Source: Velocimicrobium porci
GTDB taxonomy: Bacteria > Bacillota > Clostridia > Lachnospirales > Lachnospiraceae
Assembly: GCF_009696045.1 (NCBI RefSeq)
Contig: NZ_VUMT01000009.1
Span: 62,001-126,000 of the forward strand
Direction: 5' to 3'
DNA: 64,000 nucleotides
In this document: positions 33,163-42,241 of the stretch, one piece after another
Numbering within the stretch: the stretch's first letter is position 1
Layout of the letters: each line of letters begins with the position of its first letter
Notes under the pieces: model-generated
What the model saw: the letters and a program-made list of their open reading frames with translations, nothing else
Told to the model about the DNA's origin: nothing
Databases searched by the model: none
Translations under genes and position numbers: made by a program

Positions 33163-34419
33163 ATGAAAGACAAAAGAAAAGCTTTAAAGTGGGTTATTTG
33201 CATTTTACTGGGCGTTATTTTGATTGGTATAAATGGACGAAAGGTCGCAGAAGCAGCGAACACCTATGTTGTAATATTTGAGTTAAATGGTGGAAAATGT
33301 AGTGTTGAGTATATTCCAAATGTACAGCATGATGCAACGATTAGTCTGCCGACACCAACAAAAGATGGATATACATTTAAAGGTTGGTATCAGGATTCTT
33401 CCTTTACAATTCCATTTACGAATTCTACGAAGATAACGAATAATATTACATTATATGCAAAATGGGAGCAAAAATATGTGGTTTCGCTTACGGTCACCTA
33501 TAAAAATCAAACAGCAATCGTAGATTCTTATATTAAAAAATCAGATTTAGTTGTTGTTGCGAAATATTGGGATAATACATCAGAAGTTGTTACCGATTAT
33601 GAACTGGCTGATTCTCTTGTAAAGAATAAAGGGGCGAATTATTTTTATATTACATATCGCGGGACAAGTGCAATGTTTACGGTTTATGGGGTGCCGGAAC
33701 CCAGGTATACCGTCTATTTCGATTCCAAAGGTGGAAATTCAATAAAACCGGTTACTGACATAAGACCAGACGGGATGATTGCACTTCCGGCAGAACCTAC
33801 TAGAGATGGATATGAATTTCAAGGATGGTATACGTCAACTGCTTATGTAACAGAATTTACTTCATTAACAAAGATTAATAGCAATATGGTTGTGTATGCA
33901 AAATGGAAAAAAGAGGAAGAAGAAGTTACAACAGTTACTTATAAATTAAATGCACCAGTTGTTAATGTAAAGGTGAATGAAACAAATGCTGTTTATATTC
34001 CATCGTTAGATCAATATTTAGAGGTTTCTTATCGAAGCAGTAATACTAAGATTGTTTCTGTGTCTGATAAAGGAATTATTACAGGAAATAAAAACGGAAA
34101 GGCAAAAATATACGTTACAGCACCAGATGGAACGATATTAACTTGCAAAGTTGGAGTGGGTACGAAAAAGTATGTGACAAAGATTACAATACCGTCCAGC
34201 AAAAAATTAACGGTAGGGGCTACTTATCAGATAAAGCCTTCCATTTCACCAAGTACTCTTTCCAAAAAACTGTTGTCCTATTCTACAAGCAATTCTTCAA
34301 TTGCAACGGTTGGTCGGACAGGGAAAGTAAAGGCAAAAGGTAAGGGAACATGTTATATTACAGTGCGTGCAAATGATGGATCTGACACAAGTAAAAAAAT
34401 GAAGGTTGTTGTTTCATAA
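33163..34419 (+). CDS. Secreted protein with InlB-B and BIG2 repeats
   Basis: A 418-residue exported protein with a signal sequence (~8-32, cleavage after AEAA). Residues ~34-105 and ~175-245 are two InlB B-repeats (Listeria-Bacteroides repeat), each with the pattern GY-x-F-x-GWY followed ~20 residues later by ITLYAKWE or MVVYAKWK. Two Ig-like BIG2 modules follow (~250-340 and ~345-418; YSTSNSSIATVGRTGKVKAKG). There is no LPXTG motif, SLH repeats or C-terminal helix, so attachment to the wall is by other means or it is released. The ribosome site is weak (GGTAAG). Probably an adhesion or wall-matrix protein. Confidence 0.85.
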   Translation: MKDKRKALKWVICILLGVILIGINGRKVAEAANTYVVIFELNGGKCSVEYIPNVQHDATISLPTPTKDGYTFKGWYQDSSFTIPFTNSTKITNNITLYAKWEQKYVVSLTVTYKNQTAIVDSYIKKSDLVVVAKYWDNTSEVVTDYELADSLVKNKGANYFYITYRGTSAMFTVYGVPEPRYTVYFDSKGGNSIKPVTDIRPDGMIALPAEPTRDGYEFQGWYTSTAYVTEFTSLTKINSNMVVYAKWKKEEEEVTTVTYKLNAPVVNVKVNETNAVYIPSLDQYLEVSYRSSNTKIVSVSDKGIITGNKNGKAKIYVTAPDGTILTCKVGVGTKKYVTKITIPSSKKLTVGATYQIKPSISPSTLSKKLLSYSTSNSSIATVGRTGKVKAKGKGTCYITVRANDGSDTSKKMKVVVS

Positions 34420-34484
34420 AGTTTTGCAAATTTGATTGATGAAATTATTGCAATGCAGAAATTTTATTAAAGTATGATATAAAT

Positions 34485-34538
34485 GGGACAAGTGTGTGAA
34501 ACAGAGTTATATATAGTAACCTTGTCCTATTTTTTTTG
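34485..34538 (+). terminator. Intrinsic terminator after the InlB-B/BIG2 protein
   Basis: GGACAAG at 34486-34492 pairs with CTTGTCC at 34521-34527, then T8. The rest of the interval to 34742 (about 200 bases) is A+T-rich; no clear sigma-A promoter was found. Confidence 0.78.
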
Positions 34539-34742
34539 AATATTATATTGTAGTACAATTGTAAAGGAATATGTGTAAAGAAAATGCCATAAAATTGTCA
34601 AAAAAAAGTGGTAAAATTTTGATAATTGAAAAAGAAACAAAAAGTAAGATAATCTATAATTTATCCGATATACTATGTGTTAGACTAAATTATAGGTGAA
34701 TGTGAATTCTGCGAGAATAGAAAGTCAGGAGGACGATAGTTT

Positions 34743-37700
34743 ATGAAACAAAAGAAAACGAAAAAGTGGAAAGGAATAGGTGCTTATAAATATATTCTGC
34801 TAGGTGTATTTGTTCTTTTTATGTCAGTAGGATTTATTGCAAAGATGGGAAATGATTCTGAAGCAGCAGCAACGCTTGATATTTTGCCAGAAGAATCGAC
34901 TACTTCTATTACAGGTAGTGATTATGAAATGACTACGAATAGAATGCAACTTAGATTTATTTCTTCTGGTGAAGTTTATGACGATCCTAATAAATTTAAA
35001 ATCGAATGGTCTAGTTCAGAAAAAGACATTGCTGATATTGATGAAGGGCAAGGAACTTCTAAGGTTATGTTAAAGGCGAAAACACCTGGAGAAACTGTTA
35101 TTACAGTTACAATCAAAGATGCGGTGAGTAGCCAAACAGCAGTTATAGCAGCAGCTACATGTAAAATTAAAGTTAAGTTTTCTATTGATCGTTCAACTTC
35201 ATCAAATTATATGAAGGTATCACAAGAGGATAAACTTCGTTCGTTAATTTTATTTGCTCATGACACAGATATACAAAAAGTGAAAAGTGGATTGAACTTG
35301 TCGCTTGGTGATGCTTCAAAGGCAGATTGGAAGTCAAGTAAATCAGAAGTTGTGAAAATTGTTAAAGAAGGTGGAAAGGTTTATGCACAAGCTGTTGGAG
35401 CTGGTAATGCAGTAATTACAGCACATTATACAATTGATACGATGGATTATTCAGATACGTTGAATGTATATGTAATGCCTTCTATTACAGACGATCCTAC
35501 TGATACAGATTTTACGCATCAATTAAAAGATGCGAAAATGGTAAGTAACAATGATTTTATTTATATTGATGCAGATTTTTCTGAAAGTACGGAAAATATA
35601 AATAATAAGATAGTTTGGGTAATTAAAAATGAAAACCAAACAGAAGTATTAGCGGATTCATTAGGAAAAACGTCAGAAGATGTTTCACTTGTTCCAGTTT
35701 CAACAGAAAAGAATGCATTGCGTGTAGAAGGAAAAGCAGGACACTATTATGTTGAATTTTATGCGAAAGGAACTTATGAAAGCGAAGAAAAAAATATTAC
35801 AAAGGTAACTGGAAATGGTTCTGATTTCGTTTCAAAAGCAACAAATATGATAATTTGTGCGAACTATGCAACAGATTTTATTAAGACTGTACAGGTAGGA
35901 GATTCTTACGACATAGCAAAAGCTTTTAATATGAAAACAGAAGATTTCTTGAAATACTTTGATGTAACAATTTCGATTACCGGAAGTGTTGCGACGAACT
36001 ATGCAACTTATCTTAATGGAGTTCTTGATGCTTTGAAAAAAGGAACAGTGGATGTTTCAGTTAAAGCTAAGAGTTCTTATTTGGCGGAAGTAAAAGAGCT
36101 GGCAATAGATGGATTTAGTTTTGATTCATTAGGCAATCCTCCAGAATTAAAATTTAAATTCGAAATTTTAGATGGAATATCTCTAAATTATACAGCTGTT
36201 ACGATTGCGGAAGGGGCTACTCTCCAATTAATTGCTTCTACCACATCTTATGATGGAACTTTAAAATGGGAAAGTAATAATAAAAATTATGTTACGGTTT
36301 CAGAAAATGGTTTGATTAAAGGTGTAAAGAAAACGGATCAAGATGTAATCGTTACTGCTTCTTTAATTATGTCGGATGGTACTGTAAAAAAAGCTACTTG
36401 TATTGTAAAAGTAGAGGCAACGATTTCAAAAATTGAGTTAGAAGATAAAGAAGTTACAATTGCTTTAAATGAAAAGAAAACAATAGAAGCAAAGATAACT
36501 CCAAACGTTAGTACTGCACCTGTTGAATGGCTGATTAGTGATTCGGATATTGTTGAAATCAACCCAACAGCGGATAATAAGAGTGTGACGATTACAGGTA
36601 AAAAGGCTGGTAAAGTCGTATTGATGGCAGTAAATAAGGATAACTTCATAGCAGCCTCTTGTACGATTACAGTAGTATCTCCAATTACGTCCCTTACCTT
36701 GTCAAAAGAAAGTGCAACGATAAAGCTTAACAATGAGGTAATGAGGTTAAAAGCAAATTATGAGCCTTCCGATGCAACAAGTACAGATTTAATATGGCAG
36801 TCATCAAATGAATCTGTGGCAACTGTAGATGAAAATGGGTTAGTAACTTTAAAAAGTGCAGGCTTTACGTTAATTTCAGTAAAACCTAAATATAACCCTA
36901 ATTTGCTACAGGCTCAATGTGAATTAACTGTGATTGCGTCAGCTACAAGCATCTCGTTAAATAAGTCTACGTTAACATTAGAAGCAGGTGCAAAAGAAAC
37001 TTTGGAGTTAAAACTGGATCCTACAATTGCACAGTCCAAAGTTACATGGACTTCTATGAATACATCCGTTGCAACTGTATCTAATAGTGGTGTGGTAACT
37101 GGAGTTGGTGCTGGAACGACATATATTATTGTAACGACAGAAGAGGGATTAATAGCAAAATGTACAGTTACTGTAACGCAAAAAGCCAGCGGAATTAAAT
37201 TAAGTACATATAACCTGCTTGTTTCAGTTGGGTCGTCTGTTACAGTAACAGCAACACCGAACCCAACAACAAGTACAGAAACAAAATTTACATGGACATC
37301 AAAAGATGCAAGTATTGCTTCTGTTACAAATGATGGAGTAGTAACCGGTGTTTCGGCGGGACAAACAATTATTTTAGTAAAGACAAAAGGTGGTTCGGTC
37401 GAATATCTGTATGTGACGGTTCAAGACCAGGTAAAAGGTATGACATTGAATTATACAACAAGAACAGTAACAAAAGGTAATACAATAACATTGAAACCGG
37501 TATTTACTCCAGCGAATGCAACAAATAAAAATGTAACATGGACATCATCGGATTCTAAGGTAGCGACTATTAGTAAAACGGGAAAGGTAAAAGGAATCAA
37601 AGGCGGAGCTGCAATTATTACTTGTGTGAGTGAAGATGGTGGTTACGTAGCAACCTGCTTAATTAAGGTTGTAGAGCCGATAACATCATTAAAGCTAAAT

Positions 37701-38642
37701 AAAACGAGTGCCACAATTGGTGTTGGTAAGACGGTAAAATTAAAGGCAACCTTAAAAACAACGTCTGCGACCAATCCAAAACTTAGATGGACGACATCCA
37801 ATAAAAAGGTTGCAACTGTTAGTTCAAGTGGTACTGTAAAGGGTAAGAAAGTCGGAAGTTGTACAATTAAAGTTACTACAACGGATGGAAGTAAGAAGAC
37901 AGCAACCTGTAAAATTAAGGTTATACATCCTGTAACAAAAATTTCTTTAAATAAGAGAGTTATAACAATTGTTAAGGGTCATTCTACAACTGTAAAAGCA
38001 ACTGTAAAACCAAGTAATGCAACAACAAAATCAGTATCTTGGAGTTCAAGTGATAAAAATGTTGCAGTTGTATTTGGCGGTAAAATAACTGGAATGAACG
38101 CAGGAACAGCAACTATTCGGGCAAAAGCAAAAGATAATAGTAAAAAATCAGCAGTATGTTATGTTACAGTAATTGAAGAAGTACCAATAAGTTCAATTGT
38201 TCTATCAGCATCTGATTTGACTATGGTGAAAGGACAAACTCAAAAATTAACGTATAGCCTTGTTCCTTCCAATCATACCGATAAAATAAAATTTGATAGT
38301 GACAATAAAGCAGTTGCAACTGTATCTTCTAGTGGTAAAGTAACTGCAAAGAGAGCAGGCATTGCTAACGTTACAATTATTACTTCGAGTGGAAAGCAGG
38401 CAACTGTAAAAATAACAGTAATTGGTCTAAATAAGACAAGCATGACAATGGAGCAATATGATACGGAAACATTATATGTAGATGGTGCGACAACAGGAGT
38501 TACATGGTTCTCTTCTGCACCAAGTGTAGCAACTGTTGTAAATGGAACAGTTGTTGCAAGAAAACCTGGAACTGCTTACATTTATGCAAAGATAAATGGT
38601 ATATCACTTGCCTGCCGTGTAACAGTAACGAAGATAAAATAG
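34743..38642 (+). CDS. Large secreted protein with about 11 BIG2 Ig-like repeats
   Basis: A 1299-residue exported protein with a signal helix (~14-35). After a variable N-terminal third (~40-480) with two or three divergent Ig-like units, residues ~480-1299 are a string of tandem BIG2 modules of ~80-85 residues, each with a W-x-SS/T-x-N-x-VATV-x-x-x-G-x-V core. I count about eleven in all, such as VTWTSMNTSVATVSNSG and VTWTSSDSKVATISKTG. No LPXTG, SLH or choline-binding motif is visible. AGGAGG lies 9-10 bases before the ATG. It is likely a fibrous surface or matrix adhesin, related by domain type to its upstream neighbour. Confidence 0.9.
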   Translation: MKQKKTKKWKGIGAYKYILLGVFVLFMSVGFIAKMGNDSEAAATLDILPEESTTSITGSDYEMTTNRMQLRFISSGEVYDDPNKFKIEWSSSEKDIADIDEGQGTSKVMLKAKTPGETVITVTIKDAVSSQTAVIAAATCKIKVKFSIDRSTSSNYMKVSQEDKLRSLILFAHDTDIQKVKSGLNLSLGDASKADWKSSKSEVVKIVKEGGKVYAQAVGAGNAVITAHYTIDTMDYSDTLNVYVMPSITDDPTDTDFTHQLKDAKMVSNNDFIYIDADFSESTENINNKIVWVIKNENQTEVLADSLGKTSEDVSLVPVSTEKNALRVEGKAGHYYVEFYAKGTYESEEKNITKVTGNGSDFVSKATNMIICANYATDFIKTVQVGDSYDIAKAFNMKTEDFLKYFDVTISITGSVATNYATYLNGVLDALKKGTVDVSVKAKSSYLAEVKELAIDGFSFDSLGNPPELKFKFEILDGISLNYTAVTIAEGATLQLIASTTSYDGTLKWESNNKNYVTVSENGLIKGVKKTDQDVIVTASLIMSDGTVKKATCIVKVEATISKIELEDKEVTIALNEKKTIEAKITPNVSTAPVEWLISDSDIVEINPTADNKSVTITGKKAGKVVLMAVNKDNFIAASCTITVVSPITSLTLSKESATIKLNNEVMRLKANYEPSDATSTDLIWQSSNESVATVDENGLVTLKSAGFTLISVKPKYNPNLLQAQCELTVIASATSISLNKSTLTLEAGAKETLELKLDPTIAQSKVTWTSMNTSVATVSNSGVVTGVGAGTTYIIVTTEEGLIAKCTVTVTQKASGIKLSTYNLLVSVGSSVTVTATPNPTTSTETKFTWTSKDASIASVTNDGVVTGVSAGQTIILVKTKGGSVEYLYVTVQDQVKGMTLNYTTRTVTKGNTITLKPVFTPANATNKNVTWTSSDSKVATISKTGKVKGIKGGAAIITCVSEDGGYVATCLIKVVEPITSLKLNKTSATIGVGKTVKLKATLKTTSATNPKLRWTTSNKKVATVSSSGTVKGKKVGSCTIKVTTTDGSKKTATCKIKVIHPVTKISLNKRVITIVKGHSTTVKATVKPSNATTKSVSWSSSDKNVAVVFGGKITGMNAGTATIRAKAKDNSKKSAVCYVTVIEEVPISSIVLSASDLTMVKGQTQKLTYSLVPSNHTDKIKFDSDNKAVATVSSSGKVTAKRAGIANVTIITSSGKQATVKITVIGLNKTSMTMEQYDTETLYVDGATTGVTWFSSAPSVATVVNGTVVARKPGTAYIYAKINGISLACRVTVTKIK

Positions 38643-38667
38643 TGCGAATTTAAAATGGATGGAAAAT

Positions 38668-38702
38668 AGCATAGTCTTAGCAGGCTATGCTGTTTCTGTT
38701 TC
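38668..38702 (+). terminator. Terminator after the BIG2 protein
   Basis: AGCATAG at 38668-38674 pairs with CTATGCT at 38685-38691, followed by a mixed T-rich run. Confidence 0.65.
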
Positions 38703-38724
38703 ATTGCTAAAACGGGAGATTTAT

Positions 38725-39273
38725 ATGAAATATAATGAAAAGAAAATTTTGTTAAAAAATGGAACGTGCTGTATTTTTAAAAATTTACGAGGCAAACATG
38801 CGGAAGATATGATAAAGTTTCTAAAGCAAACATTAGAAGAATCTTCTTATATATTGCAATATCCGGAGGAAATCAATTTCTCCGTTGAAGAAGAAGCCAT
38901 TTATCTCGAAGAAGAGAGAAACGATAAAGACCGTATTTTGATTGCAGCCTTTATAGAAAATGAGCTGGTTGGAACAGTAGAGGTGACAGCTGTTGCGAAT
39001 TGTTTTAAATTAAGGCATCGGGGAGAACTTGGAATTGTAGTAAAAAAAGAGTTTTGGAATTTGGGAATTGGGAAAAATTTGCTTTTGGAAGCGATTGCTT
39101 ATGCAAAAGGCTCAGATTATGAACAGCTTGAATTAGAAGTAGCAGAAGAAAATGAACATGCGATAAAATTATATGAAAAATGTGGTTTTGTCTGTTATGG
39201 ATTGCGTGACCATTCGTTAAGATACAAAGATGGAACCTATAGTAATGAACGGTTGATGATTAAAAAATTATAA
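38725..39273 (+). CDS. GNAT-family N-acetyltransferase
   Basis: A 182-residue GNAT domain protein with the acetyl-CoA loop region (GIVVKKEFWNLGIGKNLLLEAI; the R/Q-x-x-G-x-G/A pattern is represented by WNLGIGK) and LYEKCGFVCYGLR near the C-terminus, as in the RimI/YhhY-like group. The frame is open from 38659, but the ATG at 38725 is preceded by CGGGAG and lies after the terminator, so it is the likely start. Substrate unknown. It sits between secreted-protein genes and a DUF4230 gene without an evident functional link. Confidence 0.87.
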   Translation: MKYNEKKILLKNGTCCIFKNLRGKHAEDMIKFLKQTLEESSYILQYPEEINFSVEEEAIYLEEERNDKDRILIAAFIENELVGTVEVTAVANCFKLRHRGELGIVVKKEFWNLGIGKNLLLEAIAYAKGSDYEQLELEVAEENEHAIKLYEKCGFVCYGLRDHSLRYKDGTYSNERLMIKKL

Positions 39274-39299
39274 GAGATTATGATACCAAAATTAAGGCA

Positions 39300-39328
39300 T
39301 TGTATAGTTGGAAATGGAATGGTATACT
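39300..39328 (+). promoter_or_regulatory. Promoter of the DUF4230 gene
   Basis: TTGTAT at 39300-39305, 17-base spacer, TATACT at 39323-39328 with a TGG extension. It argues against a start at 39280. Confidence 0.68.
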
Positions 39329-39372
39329 ATTGCGTGTATTATACAAAAAGAAAAAGTAATATGGAGGATATA

Positions 39373-40047
39373 ATGGGTCATAATGAGAATATAGGAAAAG
39401 AATTATTTTGGGAACGATTGAAATTTAAATTTGCTATTTTAGGCGGAATATTAGTTGTTATTTTAATGATTGTAGTATTTTTGGTCGGAAAAAATTACGG
39501 AAAAAGCAGCAATGGTGAAGCTGGAATTGTCAAATCATCCAATAAGATTACAGAAACATTATTGCGGCAACAAATGGAACGGGTAGGAGAACTGGGAACT
39601 GCAAAATATTATTATACGAATATGGGAAAGTATGAAAATGCAAAAGCAATTAATGGAGTTGCAATTCCATTTACAAATAAGTCATTTATTATTGCTTATG
39701 ATGGAATTATAAAAGCTGGAGTTGACCTACAGGATGTAACAATTAAACTGGAAAAAAAGAAAATTAATATTACACTTCCAAAGGCGAAAATACTTTCGCA
39801 CGAAGTTATAAAAGATAGTGTTGTTGTTTATGATGAGAAAAATAGCATTTTTAATGGACTTAGCATTTCCGATGTTACAGACTTTGAGCAGAGTCAGAAT
39901 GAAATTATGGAAGAAAAAGCAGAAAAAAACGGAATTTTAGAAGAAGCGGAAAAAAATGCAAAAACAACATTAAAAACTATATTTGAAGTCTTTTTATTAG
40001 AAAACAAAGAAGATTCTTATACAATAGAATTTCATTCAAAAGAATAA
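39373..40047 (+). CDS. DUF4230 membrane-anchored protein
   Basis: A 224-residue protein with one N-terminal membrane helix (~21-43) and a C-terminal extracytoplasmic DUF4230 domain (VGELGTAKYYYTNMGKYENA; DVTIKLEKKKINITLPKAKIL). Function of the domain is unknown to me. The ATG at 39373 is selected over earlier in-frame codons because GGAGG stands before it and the promoter lies between. An alternative ATG at 39361 overlaps the ribosome site. Confidence 0.82.
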   Translation: MGHNENIGKELFWERLKFKFAILGGILVVILMIVVFLVGKNYGKSSNGEAGIVKSSNKITETLLRQQMERVGELGTAKYYYTNMGKYENAKAINGVAIPFTNKSFIIAYDGIIKAGVDLQDVTIKLEKKKINITLPKAKILSHEVIKDSVVVYDEKNSIFNGLSISDVTDFEQSQNEIMEEKAEKNGILEEAEKNAKTTLKTIFEVFLLENKEDSYTIEFHSKE

Positions 40048-40061
40048 AATCGAAAAAATGT

Positions 40062-40090
40062 TTGCCTTATTCAAAAAAGTGTGTTACAAT
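40062..40090 (+). promoter_or_regulatory. Sigma-A promoter of recN
   Basis: TTGCCT at 40062-40067, 17-base spacer, TACAAT at 40085-40090. Confidence 0.7.
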
Positions 40091-40151
40091 ATTATGCGAA
40101 CATATGTTTATTATCTTTATAAGTTTAGAGCGTAGTAAGGAGGCAGCTTAC

Positions 40152-41828
40152 ATGTTAGTTAATTTACATGTGAAGAATTTGGCAATTATTGATGAAGTAG
40201 ATGTAGATTTTTCGGAGCATCTTAATATTTTATCAGGAGAAACTGGTGCAGGAAAATCAATCATTATAGGTTCGATTAATATAGCATTAGGTGGGAAAGT
40301 TTCAGCGGACATTGTAAGAAAGGGGGCTGAATACGCCCTTGTTGAACTGACATTTCAATTAGAAGAGGGAAGTTCAATTGAAAAGTTAAAAGCATTAGAC
40401 ATTCCAATGGAAGATGGTCAGTTAATTCTTTCAAGAAAAATAAAGAATGGAAGAAGTATATGCAAAGCGAATGGGGAATCAATTACTCATAATACATTGA
40501 GAGAGATTGCAGGGATTGTTATAGATATTCATGGTCAGCATGAACATCAATCTCTTTTGTATAAACGGAAGCATTTAGAGATTGTGGATCATTATGGAAA
40601 AGAAAACATAGCAAGACAGAAAGAATTAGTTGCTATGAATTATAAAGAATATACATTATATAGGAAGAAACTCGATAGTGCGGTAATTCCTGAAGAGGAA
40701 CGCCTAAGAGAATTGTCATTTATCGAATATGAGATGAAAGAAATTGAGGCAGCAAGACTAAGGCGAGGCGAAGAGGAAGAATTGGTAATGCGACATAAAA
40801 AATTGTCGAATGCGAATATTATTACAGAAGGACTTTCTAATATTTATACAATGACGAGTAGTGAAGAGGTTTCAGCTGTCGATTTAATTGGAAGGGCAAC
40901 AAGACAGCTTAGCAGATTGTGTGAGTTTGATGAAGAATTAGAAGGAGTTAACGCCCAGCTGGAGGAAATTGAAGGATTATTAAGCGATTTTAATCGGGAA
41001 CTCAGTGATTATATTGAAGAACTTCAATTTGATCCGGAAGAGTATCAACAGGTTGAAGAACGTTTAAGCCTTATTCAAAATTTGAAAGCAAAATATGGAA
41101 ATTCAATTGAAGAAATTGAACAGTATTATAAAGAGCTAGAAGAAAAGTTGTGCCGTTATGAGGATTATGAACAATACATCAGTAAATTGAAATCTAATTT
41201 AGCAAAAGCAGAAGAAAATTTAGAAAAAACTTCGGAGCAATTATCTCTATATCGAGAACAGGCAGCAAAGGAACTTGAGCAGGATATTATTTCAGCATTG
41301 GTAGATTTGAATTTTATAGAAGTTCAATTTGAAATAAAAAATCGCAAGCTTGAGCAATATACAATAAATGGAATTGATGATATTGAATTTATGATATCTA
41401 CGAATCCAGGCGAAGCAATAAAACCATTATCAAAAGTTGCTTCTGGTGGTGAACTGTCACGTATTATGCTGGCAATTAAGTCTGTTTTAGCTGAGAAGGA
41501 TTCGGTAGATACATTGATTTTTGATGAAATAGATACGGGAATCAGTGGACGGACTGCTCAAAAGGTTTCAGAAAAATTAGCTAAAATTGCACAAACTCAT
41601 CAAGTAATATCAATTACGCATTTGCCTCAGATTGCTTCTATGGCAGATGAACATTTTATTATTGAAAAAAGTAGCGATGGGTTGAGAACCGCTACAAAAA
41701 TAAGACCATTATCGGAACAAGATTCTATTTTGGAACTTGCTAGAATGTTAGGCGGTGTAAAGATAACAGATGCAGTAATTGCAAGTGCAACAGAAATGAA
41801 ACAGTTAGCTCGCCAGACAATCTTATAG
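40152..41828 (+). CDS. recN: DNA repair protein RecN
   Basis: SMC-like ATPase that tethers broken DNA ends early in double-strand break repair. The 558-residue product has Walker A ILSGETGAGKSIIIGS near residue 30, a long coiled-coil middle (~160-380), the signature KVASGGELSRIMLAIK near 430 and Walker B DTLIFDEIDTGISG near 457. The ATG at 40152 is preceded by AAGGAGG at 40138-40144 and gives the family N-terminus LVNLHVKNLAIIDEV. In many relatives argR precedes it; here there is none. Confidence 0.96.
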   Translation: MLVNLHVKNLAIIDEVDVDFSEHLNILSGETGAGKSIIIGSINIALGGKVSADIVRKGAEYALVELTFQLEEGSSIEKLKALDIPMEDGQLILSRKIKNGRSICKANGESITHNTLREIAGIVIDIHGQHEHQSLLYKRKHLEIVDHYGKENIARQKELVAMNYKEYTLYRKKLDSAVIPEEERLRELSFIEYEMKEIEAARLRRGEEEELVMRHKKLSNANIITEGLSNIYTMTSSEEVSAVDLIGRATRQLSRLCEFDEELEGVNAQLEEIEGLLSDFNRELSDYIEELQFDPEEYQQVEERLSLIQNLKAKYGNSIEEIEQYYKELEEKLCRYEDYEQYISKLKSNLAKAEENLEKTSEQLSLYREQAAKELEQDIISALVDLNFIEVQFEIKNRKLEQYTINGIDDIEFMISTNPGEAIKPLSKVASGGELSRIMLAIKSVLAEKDSVDTLIFDEIDTGISGRTAQKVSEKLAKIAQTHQVISITHLPQIASMADEHFIIEKSSDGLRTATKIRPLSEQDSILELARMLGGVKITDAVIASATEMKQLARQTIL

Positions 41829-41880
41829 AGTTAAGAGAATATTGTGTGAAATGATTAAAATAGTAAGAAATAGGTATAAT

Positions 41881-41908
41881 AAGAAGGTGCAGATGCACCT
41901 TCTTTTTT
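41881..41908 (+). terminator. Intrinsic terminator of recN
   Basis: AAGAAGGTGC and GCACCTTCTT form a 10-bp stem with a 4-base loop, followed by T5. Confidence 0.93.
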
Positions 41909-41913
41909 CAATT

Positions 41914-42135
41914 TTAACAAGATTTTAACAAGTAAAAAAGCAGAGTAAAGCTAAAAGCTAAGAAAACGTTAAGATAAAATAAATGGAAAAGGTTAAGAAA
42001 GCGTTAAAATAAAATAAGCTTAAAGTGTTAAGATGTTGTTAAGATAAAACAAGTTTATATGTTAAAAAACTGTTAAAATCGAAAAAAATCAAAAGCTAAG
42101 AACCTGTTAAGATTAAGTTGAAATTCTGTTGAAAA
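41914..42135. repeat. Array of 11-bp-spaced GTTAAGA-like heptamers upstream of spoIVB
   Basis: Twelve heptamers of the form G(T/C)T(A/G)A(G/A)A start at 41957, 41968, 41992, 42003, 42027, 42038, 42061, 42072, 42095, 42106, 42117 and 42128. They come as pairs exactly 11 bases apart, and the pairs recur at 35, 35, 34, 34 and 22 bases, so the last four sites are all 11 apart. Two TTAACA hexamers 11 apart (41914, 41925) precede the array. This geometry (direct repeats one helical turn apart) is that of OmpR/PhoB-family response-regulator boxes. It may alternatively be a degenerate 34-35-bp tandem repeat with no regulatory role. Confidence 0.8.
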
Positions 42136-42241
42136 ATGGAAAAAATACAAGAAAGGAAAGGAAACCACATACTTTTTCTTTTAGCAAATACCTGTGTGTG
42201 GTCGTATTACGAGGGAAAAATTGTAATATGGGAAAAAAGAA

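Noticed and set aside
40062-40151. Longer RecN starting at 40062
   Set aside because: The recN promoter hexamers occupy 40062-40090, and the family N-terminus and ribosome site fit 40152.
41914-42135. CRISPR array upstream of spoIVB
   Set aside because: The repeated units are short degenerate A+T-rich heptamers with no unique spacers and no cas genes; it fits regulator sites or a tandem repeat better.
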